Assembly: GCA_009781005.1 (NCBI GenBank) | Contig: WQYX01000015.1 | Coordinates: forward strand, 1-64,000 | DNA from: Polyangiaceae bacterium | GTDB lineage: Bacteria; Myxococcota_A; Polyangia; Polyangiales; Polyangiaceae | Length of the DNA: 64,000 bases | Direction of reading: 5' to 3' | In this document: piece after piece, positions 52,198 to 61,473 of the stretch | Layout: each line of letters opens with the position of its first letter | Position numbering within the stretch: the stretch's first letter is position 1 | Notes under the pieces: generated by a model | What the model saw: only the letters and a program-made list of their open reading frames with translations | The model's database searches: none | Told to the model about the DNA's origin: nothing | Position numbers and translations under genes: made by a program

Positions 52198-55100
52198 GTG
52201 TCGCGTCTCTATGCGCCGCCAAGAAACCTCGTGCTCGCGGCGAGTGCAGGAACCGGTAAGACGCACGCGCTCGTGGGCGTCATCGTGCACCTTCTGGTGA
52301 TCGGCCCAGCGTCGAGCAAGACGCGCCCTCGTCCCACGCCGCCCGAGCGCATCGTTGCCACGACCTTTAGCCGTAAAGCATCTGTCGAGATCCGCGCGCG
52401 CGTGTCCGCCGAACTCGAACGCCTGGGCGGAGCGCCCGAGACGTCGCCGTACATGGAGAGCTTGCGCACTCGCCTCGCCGACGAAACGTCGGCGCGCACG
52501 ACCGAGCTCGTCACGACGCGTGCGCGCAAGGCTCTCGCGCATGTCGCGCAGGCACGTTTCGGAACGCTCCACAGTTTCGCGACGAGCATCGTGCAAAGCT
52601 TTGCCGTGGAGCTCGGTCTCGGCCCGGGCTGGACGCTCGCTCCGGAGGCCGACGCTCGCGCGCGAAGCGAAGAGGCTGTCGCGCGCGCCATCGAAATCAA
52701 GCTCGCTTCCAACCTGCATGCCGTGCGCGCCCTTGCCGAGGCTGCAGGCGGCATCGATCGGCTCGTCGCGGAGCTCCGAAGGATCCTCGTGCAGCTCGAA
52801 GAGGATGGTCGCTCGTCGCGTGATCTCGCCATTTCTGGGGCGGACGCGGAAGACATCGAGTCCACGATGCTCGCGTTCGTCGAGCACGCGCGCGCGCTCT
52901 CTCGGCATCCGCGCTTTGCGGGCGTCGCGCGCGAGCTCGCTTCGGCGTGGGACACCCGCGACGAGGAACGTATCGCGCGTGCCGTCATCGCGCTCGCGGC
53001 GATGCCCGCGAGGGTCAAGTCTCCGGAAGTCCAGGCGTTTGGAGAGTTTCGCGGGGGGCTCGCGGGCACGAGCAACGAAGATCGCGGACGGCGCCTGCTC
53101 CGCGCGTACCGGTCGCGTCACGTGTTCTCCGAGTGCGCGCATCTCGTGCGCGACGTGCTTGCCGATGCCGAGACTGCGATCGCAGCCGCGTCGCGCGCGA
53201 AGGCGGCGCTCAGTTTCGGCGAGATCCTTCGGGCCGCGCGCGAGCTCCTGCGCGACCGACCCGATGTGGCAAACGAGATCTCGTCGGGGATCGATGCGCT
53301 GCTCGTCGACGAATTTCAGGACACGTCGCGCGTTCAGCGCGATCTCCTGGAGCTGCTCTGGGCCAAGCCCGCGGCGCGCGCCGCTGGGCACGTTCCGCCG
53401 CTCGCGATGATGAGAGAGAGCGGACTCGTCGTCGTTGGAGATCGTAAACAGTCGATTTACGGTTTTCGTGGCGCCGACGTCGGTGTCTTCGCGGAGCTCG
53501 CAGTGGGTCTCGCCGGCGAGCCGGCGCGCGCCGCTCTCGGCGTTGCCGCGGGGGCGACCTGGCAGCCAGAGGAGCCGCTCGCAGATTTCTGCGCGCTCCG
53601 GCACAACCGGCGGAGCGTGCCCGAAGTGCTCGCGTTCGCGAATGCATTCAGCGCGCTTCGGTTTTGCCCTGCCGAGCCGCAGCCGGAGCTCTTCGAGATC
53701 GACTACGTCCCGTCGACCGAAGATCTGCTCGTGCCGGAGGAGCGCGCGCAGGCCACGGGCCACGCGAAGACGCCGCGCACGACGTGGCTCGAGATCACGC
53801 CGAAGGGGAGCACGTCGAGTCGCCTCGAAGAAGCGCTCGTCATCGCCGAGCGCATTGGTGTGCTCGTTGCGACCAATGCAACTAATCAGTTGCGCGTCGG
53901 GAAAGATGCGCGTGTGCCGGCGTACCGTGACATCGCGGTGCTCGCGACGACGAACGCCATGCTCGACGCGGTTGCGTTCGCTCTTGCGCAGGCCGAGATC
54001 CCGTACGTCGTCGCGGGGCGGAGCTTCTTTCGAACGCGCGAAGTAAGAGACTTGCTCGCGATGCTGTCGCTCGTCCTCGATCCGAGCGATCGGCTGGCAG
54101 CGCTCGAAGTGTTGCGGGGGCCGTGGGCCGGAGTCCACGACGAGACGCTGTTCGGACTCACCTTGCCCGAAGGAGGTCTTGCGAAACCGGAACACTGGAT
54201 TTGCCCGCCTCACCCGGCGCTCGTCCGCGAGGAGGATCGCGAGAACCTCGGCGCCGTTGCCGCGTGTGTCTCCGAGCTCGCGCGGTGCGCCAATCGTCTC
54301 GGTCCGGGCACCATCTTGCGGCACGCCGTCCGTGCGCTCTCGTTCGACGCCGTGCTCTGTGCTCTTGCGCGTGGCGAACAGCGCGTCGCGAACGTGCGCA
54401 AGCTCCTCGCGATCGCCGATCGTCATGAGGATGCGCGTACGTTTCGCAAGTGGCTCGAGGATGCGTCCGTAGAGGAGTTCTCGGAGTCGGAGGCAGCCAC
54501 CTTCTCGGAAGAAGACGACGCGGTTCGGCTGCTGACGGTGCACGCGAGCAAGGGTTTGGATTTTCCGATCGTCTTCGTGCCCGAGATTGCTGCGGCCCTG
54601 CCTCCGGCGAGCAAAGGCGCGGCGCGTGTTGCGATGAGCACGGGCAACGCGCAAAACGTCCTCGCCGTACGAATTGCCGACGACGCCGGGATGATCCTCG
54701 AGCCGCCGTCGTACGCAAAGGCGTATGCGAACGCGCGGCGCCGCGAGCGCGCGGAGCGCCAGCGCCTTGCCTATGTTGCGGTGACGCGCGCGGCCGATGC
54801 GCTGTTTCTCGTAGGCGGGAGCTCGCGTGAAGGAGCGCGCGATCCCGGCGCATCATCGCTCGCGGCGCTGAGAGCTCTTGCCTCTGACGAGCAAGCGGCC
54901 GCCTCGGCATGTCTCTCCGTAGAAAAGGTCAACGTGCCCGCGCCCGTCACAGGCCATCGTGTTGGGCGCGACGATGCGGCGACACTGCACGCGACGAACT
55001 CGGACGCGCGCGCGTCGTCCCCCAGGCCCTTGCCGCCGGCGTGGCGCTCGCTGCCGATCGCGCCGACGGCCCTCGCAGATTTCAACCACTGCAAGCGTCG

Positions 55101-55863
55101 CTTCGAGCTCGTGCACCTGCTCGGACTTCCAGAACACGTGCGAAATTCCCGTCCAGATACGAGCAGTTCCGACGTCGGAACTGTCGACGCTCGCACGCAA
55201 GGGATCCTCGCGCACGCCGTTCTCGAGCGTGTGCCGCGTGACGCCTTTGCGTCGGATGCTGCAGGCGAATTCGTCGGTCTCGCGCTCGCGGCGGAGGGCG
55301 TCCCGGTCGATCACCCGCAGCATGCCGCGATCGCCGGGCGCGTCACGCGTTTCTTGCGCGGAGCATACGCAGCACGAATTGCGAGTGCGGGAGCGGACGT
55401 GCATCGCGAAGTAGCCTTCGTTCTCGACGTGGACGACGCCCAAGGACGAAGGGTGACGTTGCGAGGCAACATGGACCTCGTCGTAAGCTGGCCGGAGGGA
55501 TCGCTCGACGTCATCGACTACAAGAGCGGCCGCAACTTGCCGGTGCTCGAACAGCATACCGAGAGCGAGTCCGACGCCGTGCTCGCACGCTCTGCTGGTT
55601 ACGCATTTCAGCTCGATGTCTACGTGCTCGCAGCGCGCGCCATGTTTCCAAAAGCCTCGAGCCTGCGCGCCGGTCTCGTGTTTCTCGGTGGTGGCGCGGC
55701 AGAGCCGGTGTGGCGCGTCATCCCCGAGGAGGAGACCATCCGTGCGCGGCTCGCGAGCCTCGGCGCCGAACTCGTGCACGCGCGCTGGAGTGGATCGTTC
55801 CCTCGCACTTCGCTCGATCGATGCAAATCGATCTATTGCGGCTTCATCGGCCGCTGTCACTAG
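52198..55863 (+). CDS. addA: AddA-type UvrD/Rep helicase-nuclease
   Basis: The protein is 1221 aa from the GTG that follows the addB stop directly. SF1A motifs: LAASAGTGKTHALVGV (Walker A), VATTFSRKASVEIRARV (Ia), ALLVDEFQDTSRVQRDLLEL (II), VVGDRKQSIYGFRGADVGVF (III), LTVHASKGLDFPIVFVPE (V) and RLAYVAVTRAADALFLVG (VI). The C-terminal nuclease reads NMDLVVSWPEGSLDVIDYKS, with Asp...Asp-Tyr-Lys and then YAFQLDVYVLAARA (QxxxY). It unwinds and degrades broken DNA ends with AddB. The TAG stop falls inside the left arm of a palindromic element. Confidence 0.92.
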   Translation: MSRLYAPPRNLVLAASAGTGKTHALVGVIVHLLVIGPASSKTRPRPTPPERIVATTFSRKASVEIRARVSAELERLGGAPETSPYMESLRTRLADETSARTTELVTTRARKALAHVAQARFGTLHSFATSIVQSFAVELGLGPGWTLAPEADARARSEEAVARAIEIKLASNLHAVRALAEAAGGIDRLVAELRRILVQLEEDGRSSRDLAISGADAEDIESTMLAFVEHARALSRHPRFAGVARELASAWDTRDEERIARAVIALAAMPARVKSPEVQAFGEFRGGLAGTSNEDRGRRLLRAYRSRHVFSECAHLVRDVLADAETAIAAASRAKAALSFGEILRAARELLRDRPDVANEISSGIDALLVDEFQDTSRVQRDLLELLWAKPAARAAGHVPPLAMMRESGLVVVGDRKQSIYGFRGADVGVFAELAVGLAGEPARAALGVAAGATWQPEEPLADFCALRHNRRSVPEVLAFANAFSALRFCPAEPQPELFEIDYVPSTEDLLVPEERAQATGHAKTPRTTWLEITPKGSTSSRLEEALVIAERIGVLVATNATNQLRVGKDARVPAYRDIAVLATTNAMLDAVAFALAQAEIPYVVAGRSFFRTREVRDLLAMLSLVLDPSDRLAALEVLRGPWAGVHDETLFGLTLPEGGLAKPEHWICPPHPALVREEDRENLGAVAACVSELARCANRLGPGTILRHAVRALSFDAVLCALARGEQRVANVRKLLAIADRHEDARTFRKWLEDASVEEFSESEAATFSEEDDAVRLLTVHASKGLDFPIVFVPEIAAALPPASKGAARVAMSTGNAQNVLAVRIADDAGMILEPPSYAKAYANARRRERAERQRLAYVAVTRAADALFLVGGSSREGARDPGASSLAALRALASDEQAAASACLSVEKVNVPAPVTGHRVGRDDAATLHATNSDARASSPRPLPPAWRSLPIAPTALADFNHCKRRFELVHLLGLPEHVRNSRPDTSSSDVGTVDARTQGILAHAVLERVPRDAFASDAAGEFVGLALAAEGVPVDHPQHAAIAGRVTRFLRGAYAARIASAGADVHREVAFVLDVDDAQGRRVTLRGNMDLVVSWPEGSLDVIDYKSGRNLPVLEQHTESESDAVLARSAGYAFQLDVYVLAARAMFPKASSLRAGLVFLGGGAAEPVWRVIPEEETIRARLASLGAELVHARWSGSFPRTSLDRCKSIYCGFIGRCH

Positions 55864-56048
55864 TGCCGTTCGGCAGAAGTTCGGCTGGATTCGCCGAACT
55901 TCTGCGCGATGCGCTGCTTCGCAGCGTCCGAACGGCACTCTCCCTTTCTTGGGGGCTCCGCCCCCCGTCCCCTGAAGCCGCTCCCGCGGCTTCTCCTCGT
56001 GCCGCCCTTTCCGGGCAAGTCCAACAAAACTTCTGCCGGCGGCACTAG
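55860..56048. repeat. Palindromic element family 3 at the addA stop
   Basis: The element is 189 bp. The left arm CTAGTGCCGTTCGGCAGAAGT (55860-55880) and right arm AACTTCTGCCGGCGGCACTAG (56028-56048) are inverted copies with one substitution and one indel. The interior has GGGGGCTCCGCCCCC and GAAGTTCGGC...GCCGAACTTC stems. CTAG is present at both ends and could be a target-site duplication. The addA stop TAG is part of the left arm. Confidence 0.75.
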
Positions 56049-56050
56049 GA

Positions 56051-56125
56051 TATGGGGCGGCCACGGGGGGCCGCCCCTACGAATGTGTTGATGGTTGTAG
56101 GGGCAGGCCCCCGTGCCTGCCCCGC
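56051..56125. repeat. Two GC-rich hairpin repeats
   Basis: GGGGCGGCC-ACGGG-GGGCCGCCCC (56054-56080 region) is followed by GTAGGGGCAGGCCCCCGTGC and CTGCCCC. The first resembles the hairpin at about 90-117. Repeats of this kind are widespread in unrelated bacterial genomes. A short CTTGAAAGCGGTTC at 56137-56150, like the lipid-kinase element's end, reaches the radC stop. The 55864-56146 interval holds no gene. Confidence 0.6.
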
Positions 56126-56146
56126 GCCGCGCGCTTGAAAGCGGTT

Positions 56147-56845
56147 CTACGTGTGTGGCAGCGGAATTGACGCATAACCATCGCGTGTGACGACGATGTG
56201 ATCGAGCAGAGGCAACCCAACGGTTGCAGCGGCCTGCGCCACGTTCTCCGTGAATGCGATGTCTTCCGCGCTTGGTGTGGGATCTCCGCTTGGATGATTG
56301 TGCAGGAGGCAGAAGGCGCTTGCTGCCAACCGCAGGGCATGCCGCAGTGGATCGGATGGCCGTACGGACATGCCGTGCAAGCCGCCTTGCGCGACGCGCC
56401 TTGCTGCGCGAAACCGACTCCGCCCGTCAACGGCGATGAGCCACAGCTCCTCGTGATCGAGCCCGCCGATGCGCCGCGTTCCCCACGCCGCAACGTCGCG
56501 ACTGTCACGTATGTGCGGTCTCGCCGATGTTGGTTCTTCGGCAGCGCGACGACCGAGTTCGAAGGCTGCGACGAGAGCACGCGCTCCGCGGGTCGGAGCA
56601 CGCGTCTTTTCCCTGATGAGTGATGCGATCTCGTCGACCCCAGCGCGCGAGAGGCCTGTCAGACCGCCGAGTGCGTCGAGCAGATCGATGGCCCTCTTGT
56701 ACTCTGCTCCTTTGCGATCGGACGACGGTCGCTGGTTCAGCACGGTTGCAACGAGATCGGCGGCCGAAAGAGATTCGAGATCGAGGAACGGACGCGCGGC
56801 GAGAACGCGTGGATCACGCACGGTGTGGCCCATGGCCTCGCTCAT
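56147..56845 (-). CDS. radC: RadC-type JAB-domain protein
   Basis: The protein is 232 aa. An N-terminal helix-hairpin-helix-like part (LLDALGGLTGLSRAGVDEIA) is followed by the JAMM-like domain: GLDHEELWLIAVDGRSRF, AFCLLHNHPSGDPTPSAEDI (H-x-H...S...D metal site) and LPLLDHIVVTRDGYAS. Despite the name, a DNA-repair role is doubtful in most bacteria; the family is often linked with mobile elements and defence. An ATG four codons in (56833) with AGCGAGG upstream is a possible alternative start. Confidence 0.9.
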   Translation of the reverse strand: MSEAMGHTVRDPRVLAARPFLDLESLSAADLVATVLNQRPSSDRKGAEYKRAIDLLDALGGLTGLSRAGVDEIASLIREKTRAPTRGARALVAAFELGRRAAEEPTSARPHIRDSRDVAAWGTRRIGGLDHEELWLIAVDGRSRFRAARRVAQGGLHGMSVRPSDPLRHALRLAASAFCLLHNHPSGDPTPSAEDIAFTENVAQAAATVGLPLLDHIVVTRDGYASIPLPHT

Positions 56846-56928
56846 CGCAACGTTGGTGCCGTTGCTATTGAGGCTCTATTTCGCGTGAATTCATGTTGGC
56901 GAGCCGTCGCCCGACAACGTTGCGCCTG

Positions 56929-58239
56929 TCATCGACGGCGGCGGCGCGCGATCCACCCGACGAGAGAGAGCAAGACGAAGATGCTGCCGGCGACGTGTGT
57001 GCTGCGCGCATCTTGCTGTCCGACCGAACACCCCGATGAGCCACCGCCGCCACCATTCGGAGGTGATATGCCGATGTCGGTCAACTTGCATGTCGCTGCT
57101 GCGCCTCCTCCGCACACGGCGCACGAACTGCTGATACAACCTTTCACGGCCGTAAAGAGATTCCCTGCTTCCGGGTATTGCTGCAAGCACGACGCCTGGC
57201 CGCTCGAGGTTGTCGCGTTGGCGAAACATGTTTCGAATGCAACCAAATCGGGGTTCGCGTAGAAACTGCTTGCGAGTGGAGCGCACTGCTGATTTCCAGA
57301 CGTGACGATGGTCTCGCACGCATCGCAGGTGCAGTCGGGCAGTGTGTTGAGTTGGGTATTGATGAAATCGAGATTGCCACTCACGCGTCCGCTGATACCT
57401 CCAACCGCGTATCCGCCGATATCAATATTATCCTTGCAGTTGTTGGTGGCGGAGTGGACGCCAACGACACGGTTGTTGAATAGATCCGGGCCGCCGCTGT
57501 CGCCGAAGCAGAAAGCGTGTGTCGAGAAATCGTAGCCAATGAACGTGTTATCCGTATAGGTGACGGCGAGAGGCGTCTCCATGCGTTTCGAGTTCTCGTC
57601 ATTCGAACCCGCGTCGGTACCAGCCTCGGGCAAGGTCGTAGTCCCAAAACCAATTGCCGTCACGGTCGAGCCGAGCGCTAGGCCGTCTTCGCTGCCCGTG
57701 ATGGGGATGGATGGCGTGGTTGAATCCACACCACCAATGCGAAGGACCGCGACGTCGTAGGGCTGCGCGGCGTCTCCGCCAAGCTGGTAACGAGGGTCGG
57801 CGGCGTAGTCGATGACCTGGTACCCAATCGCGTTCGTGTTCGTGCAGTCTTGCCCGCCGTCGGTGCCCGCACGCATGATTGCGCACATTTCGCTGTAGGC
57901 CATGTAGTCCGCGGCCTGTACGACGAACAGTGGTTCAGGGTCAACGCAGTGGGCCGCTGTCAGAACCCACCCGATATGATTGTTGGGGTCGACCTTGATG
58001 ATCGTGCCCGAGCACTTGCCAACCTCGGTGTCCGAGGCATTGATGATCGCCACCACGGCCGTATGGGTGTTGTCGACCGTGCCGTTGATGATCGGAGACG
58101 AGCTCTTGCCAACGTTATTTTCTCCCGACGCATCTGCCGAGTCTGACTTAAGGATATCGCTCGAACCGCACCCCGCGCCGCTGAATATGAGGAGACCTGC
58201 CGTTCCGAGCACGACCTCCCAGATAAGTGACGTTCGCAT
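56929..58239 (-). CDS. Trypsin-like serine protease with MYXO-CTERM anchor (copy 1)
   Basis: The protein is 436 aa; GGAGG nine nt upstream sets the start at 58239. A lipobox-like signal (IFSGAGC) is followed by a spacer and an activation-type site SSSPIINGTVDNTHTAVV. The S1 triad is GWVLTAAHCVD (His), QPYDVAVLRI (Asp) and CFGDSGGPDLFN (Ser). A Cys-rich segment (PDCTCDACETIV; SSSCAVCGGG) precedes the MYXO-CTERM tail: a Gly linker, SGCSVGQQDARS, a helix (IFVLLSLVGWIA) and RRRRR. It would be surface-attached or processed in the envelope. The next gene upstream is a paralogue. Confidence 0.92.
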   Translation of the reverse strand: MRTSLIWEVVLGTAGLLIFSGAGCGSSDILKSDSADASGENNVGKSSSPIINGTVDNTHTAVVAIINASDTEVGKCSGTIIKVDPNNHIGWVLTAAHCVDPEPLFVVQAADYMAYSEMCAIMRAGTDGGQDCTNTNAIGYQVIDYAADPRYQLGGDAAQPYDVAVLRIGGVDSTTPSIPITGSEDGLALGSTVTAIGFGTTTLPEAGTDAGSNDENSKRMETPLAVTYTDNTFIGYDFSTHAFCFGDSGGPDLFNNRVVGVHSATNNCKDNIDIGGYAVGGISGRVSGNLDFINTQLNTLPDCTCDACETIVTSGNQQCAPLASSFYANPDLVAFETCFANATTSSGQASCLQQYPEAGNLFTAVKGCISSSCAVCGGGAAATCKLTDIGISPPNGGGGGSSGCSVGQQDARSTHVAGSIFVLLSLVGWIARRRRR

Positions 58240-58316
58240 GACTAAGATCCTCCGCGTGCCGTCCTCCCCAACAGCACAACAATAGGATATCAAAACTCAG
58301 ACGACTTGCATCCATC

Positions 58317-59765
58317 TTAATTTGTAAATATCGTCTGGCCGCGGCCGTGAGAGCCGTCGCGTCGACGTCGACGGAGCGCGACGAGAGAGAGCAAGACGAA
58401 GATGCTGCCGGCGGCGCGCGTGCTGCGCGCGTCTTGCTGTCCGACTGCGCACCCCCCGCTGGCCGATGGGCTGCTCGGAGACGCCACGCCGAGGTCGCGC
58501 ACGAACTCGGTACCGCTGCACTCGATGTTGCAGTTGTTGATCGCGCACGTGGCAAGAGCCCTGCGTGCGTCGTTCGATTGACACGAGGGATCTTGGTCGT
58601 TGTTGCGCAGGCAAAGATGGCACGTGCCGTCCGCTTGGCAGTCGAGTGCCTGCTGGCAGCAGATGCTCTGCATGCACGATGCGCATGCACCGGCAGGCAA
58701 GGCTTCGCCGCACGCCGGGACGTCCGCGCACGCCGATGTGCCCCCGCACACGTCGGCACACGATCGGTTGCATGGACATTCGCTCGCGGCCACGACGGGG
58801 CCCTCGGCTTGCGGGAATTCTTGCAAGCATGCAGCCTGGCCGCTCGCGGTCGTCGCGCCAGGACACGAATAGAATCCAGCGCAATCGGGGTTCGAGCGGC
58901 AGCGGTTCGTGATGGCAGCGCACTCCTGATTTCCAGACTGGACGATGGCCGAACACGTCTGACAAGTGCGCTCGGGCAGCGGTTTATCGAGTTGGGTTTG
59001 GATGAAGTCGAGATTGCCACTTACGCGTCCGCTGACGCCTGCGCCATTGCAGTCCCCGGCGATGAAGGAGTGGATACCGACGACGCGGTTCTCGCCTCCT
59101 TGGTTGAATAGATCGGGACCCCCGCTATCTCCTTCGCAGATACCGTGTGTCGAGAGATCATAAGCAATCTGCGTGCTGTCGATGTCGCCGACGACGAGCG
59201 GCGCCGACATGCGTTCCGTGTTCGTGTTGGTGCCGGCTTCGAGCAAGGTCGTTCGCCCGAAGCCAATCGCGGTCACGGGCGAGCCGACCTCCAGACCATC
59301 GGAGACGTCCGTAATGGGGATCACCGGTGTGTTCGTATCCACACCGCCAACGCGAACGACCGCGACGTCGTAGGGCTGCCCGGCGTCTCCGCCTAGCTGG
59401 TAACGAGGGTCGGCAGCATAGTCGATAACGTAATAGCGAATTGCACTTGCACTCGAAAAGTCGGTGCTCTGCAGGGCGACCGTTGGTGCGAGCTTGACAC
59501 AGTGGGCGGCCGTTAGAACCCATCCGATATGATTGTCGGGGTCGACCTTGATCATCGTGCCTGAGCACAACCCCGTCTGGTTGCTGGAGGTCGAGATGAT
59601 CGCCACCACGGCCGTGTGGGTGTTGTCGACCGTGCCGTTGATGATCGGAGACGAGCTCCTGCCAATATCGTTTTCGTTCGACGCGTCTACCGAGCTTAAT
59701 TTACTGCACGCCGACGAGGTTGCGAACGCCACAACGAGCGCGAGCGCGAAGAGATGACTGCGCAT
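58317..59765 (-). CDS. Trypsin-like serine protease with MYXO-CTERM anchor (copy 2)
   Basis: The protein is 482 aa; a GGGGG run 8 nt upstream supports the ATG at 59765. Signal MRSHLFALALVVAFATSSAC, then SSSPIINGTVDNTHTAVVAI as in copy 1, triad GWVLTAAHCVK, QPYDVAVVRV, CEGDSGGPDLFN. The Cys-rich region is about 50 residues longer than in copy 1 (DVCGGTSACADVPACG; SCMQSICCQQALDCQ). The tail is SGGCAVGQQDARS plus helix and RRRRR but, unusually, continues DGSHGRGQTIFTN after the Arg cluster, probably by stop-codon drift. The spacer to copy 1 is 77 nt. Confidence 0.92.
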   Translation of the reverse strand: MRSHLFALALVVAFATSSACSKLSSVDASNENDIGRSSSPIINGTVDNTHTAVVAIISTSSNQTGLCSGTMIKVDPDNHIGWVLTAAHCVKLAPTVALQSTDFSSASAIRYYVIDYAADPRYQLGGDAGQPYDVAVVRVGGVDTNTPVIPITDVSDGLEVGSPVTAIGFGRTTLLEAGTNTNTERMSAPLVVGDIDSTQIAYDLSTHGICEGDSGGPDLFNQGGENRVVGIHSFIAGDCNGAGVSGRVSGNLDFIQTQLDKPLPERTCQTCSAIVQSGNQECAAITNRCRSNPDCAGFYSCPGATTASGQAACLQEFPQAEGPVVAASECPCNRSCADVCGGTSACADVPACGEALPAGACASCMQSICCQQALDCQADGTCHLCLRNNDQDPSCQSNDARRALATCAINNCNIECSGTEFVRDLGVASPSSPSASGGCAVGQQDARSTRAAGSIFVLLSLVALRRRRRDGSHGRGQTIFTN

Positions 59766-59911
59766 CAAGTGCCCCCCTTGCCGTTCGCTATTGCAAAGTC
59801 TAATCCGTCCGATTCGTGTCGAGCACCCGAGCTTTGCACGGTACGAGCGCGAGCACGCAAAGCGCTGGAGCAAGATCGTTGCTGCGTCGGTCGCGTTCGT
59901 GTTCGGGATCA

Positions 59912-59960
59912 GAGGGGGCGGCGCAGCGAGCGAAGTGAGCGCGCGGAGGTCCTCTGAAAA
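59912..59960. repeat. Hairpin in the spacer between protease and unknown genes
   Basis: CAGAGG and CCTCTG close an imperfect stem around GCGCAGCGAGCGAAGTGAGC. It lies within the 286-nt spacer 59766-60051, which otherwise shows nothing recognisable beyond divergent promoters. Confidence 0.4.
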
Positions 59961-60051
59961 ATAACCAACGGGTGGATTTGCATGATAAAGAATCACGCAC
60001 TTTGCGGTTCCCCAACCCGTTTCTCACGCACGCGCAGCTATCCGGGATACC

Positions 60052-61473
60052 ATGAATGGCAATGCCCCATTTCAGCGCGACTGCGTCGTTGACAAACCCG
60101 GAATCGTCGGAGCGCGATGGTGGCACACCGCGCTCGCCCATGAAGATGCGAAGATCGCAAGGCGCACGGCGATCCGCACCATCCTCCTTGCGGGCACCGC
60201 AATTGCCGGCGTCGGCGCCGTCACCGTGGCGGTCGTCAAAGCTTCGGAGCCGTCCTTCACCGACGCGCGCAAAAACTCACTCGACATGCAGCGCGATTAT
60301 GGGTGGAACTTCGGCGCCGTTGGCGAGCCTCTCGTCTTCGACGGAACGAAAGAGATGCCCTTCGATCCGAAGACCCTTCCCGATCTCGCCATCGATCTCG
60401 CTCCGGCCCAGGCCAAGCTCCGTCCGTATTACCAACCAACCTTGTTCCAGTCGCTGAATGCCCTACCGACCTCCATCGGCAAGCTTCCAACGGAAGAAAC
60501 CGCTGGATTTCAGCCACTTGCCTCGATACTCAAACCCCTGGCGACGCCGTTGACGGCGCGCGCATACGCCTGCGGGCAGTCGTTCGCCTCGCTGTTCGAA
60601 GGACTGAGGGACGCGGGGGGGTCGGCCATGGATGCGAATGCTGCCGTTGTCGTCGATCTCTCGGGGCCGGAGGCCGTGGCTTTCGCGGCCGGTGCTTGCC
60701 GCGTTTTCGACCCGGTTTTCCTTTTTGACAATTGGCCCCACCCGCGCGGCATCGTTCACTCGCAAGATGCACTCGCGGCCGCGGCCTATTACCAACCGCT
60801 CCTGCGAAACGTCCCTCCGCGAACCACGCCGGCACCTGTGATGTTCGTGCTCGATCGGCGGAGGCTCATGCCATATTCCGATGATGCCACGCAATTCGAC
60901 AATCGCTATGTGGCGAAGCTCCCAACGGCCTCAAATGTTGCCTCTCAGCTTCAAATCAAACACGTGCTTTACGTCGTGCCGGCGCGCAGCAACGCGGACA
61001 GGGAGCTCGACGATCTCAACGAGGACTTTGTCGCGTATGCGGCTGCGGGCATCGACGTGAAGATTCTGTCAATGGATATGTTCGGGGTGACCGTCCCGAA
61101 CCTGAACGCCAACTCGAAAGATGCGGGCGCGAAAGACGCAGGTCGAAACGAAGAGGACGCTCTCGTCGGGGCATCGGGATACTTCTGGTACGGCGGGCAA
61201 CCCGAATCGCACGACTCGTTCTTTCTCGACTATCCGTGGGCCAAGCCCCCGCGCAAAGCCACGATGCGCATCTCTTCGAATCCCGGACTCTCGTACGTGC
61301 CCGCGCCGCGCGCAACGCTCTTCTCGAGCGGCAATCGTTCGCCCGCGCACCCGCGGCCCGCAAACTTCGCCACCGTTCCCATCGTCCTCGCTGCTGGCAC
61401 GGGTGCCATCCTCGGCGCGAAGTTCTCGCGCAGCGGTTCGTGGAATCGCGTTGCCGGAGGTACTGGCGGATGA
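60052..61473 (+). CDS. Unknown membrane-associated protein, first of a coupled pair
   Basis: The protein is 473 aa. After about 35 residues there is a basic-hydrophobic segment ARRTAIRTILLAGTAIAGVG, which could be a signal anchor (Arg-Arg present, though not a full twin-arginine motif). The bulk is globular, with AAVVVDLSGPEAVAFAAGAC, PVMFVLDRRRLMPYSDDATQ, VLYVVPARSNADRELDDL and an Asp/Ala/Lys-rich stretch. A C-terminal hydrophobic segment FATVPIVLAAGTGAILGAKF could be a second helix. I recognise no family. The stop overlaps the next gene (ATGA). Confidence 0.7.
   Translation: MNGNAPFQRDCVVDKPGIVGARWWHTALAHEDAKIARRTAIRTILLAGTAIAGVGAVTVAVVKASEPSFTDARKNSLDMQRDYGWNFGAVGEPLVFDGTKEMPFDPKTLPDLAIDLAPAQAKLRPYYQPTLFQSLNALPTSIGKLPTEETAGFQPLASILKPLATPLTARAYACGQSFASLFEGLRDAGGSAMDANAAVVVDLSGPEAVAFAAGACRVFDPVFLFDNWPHPRGIVHSQDALAAAAYYQPLLRNVPPRTTPAPVMFVLDRRRLMPYSDDATQFDNRYVAKLPTASNVASQLQIKHVLYVVPARSNADRELDDLNEDFVAYAAAGIDVKILSMDMFGVTVPNLNANSKDAGAKDAGRNEEDALVGASGYFWYGGQPESHDSFFLDYPWAKPPRKATMRISSNPGLSYVPAPRATLFSSGNRSPAHPRPANFATVPIVLAAGTGAILGAKFSRSGSWNRVAGGTGG

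Noticed and set aside
50791-54654. 1287-codon open frame on the minus strand
   Set aside because: It lies wholly antisense to addB and addA, whose helicase and nuclease motifs are unmistakable. Its translation is Arg/Glu/His-rich with no motif, as expected for a shadow frame in high-GC DNA.
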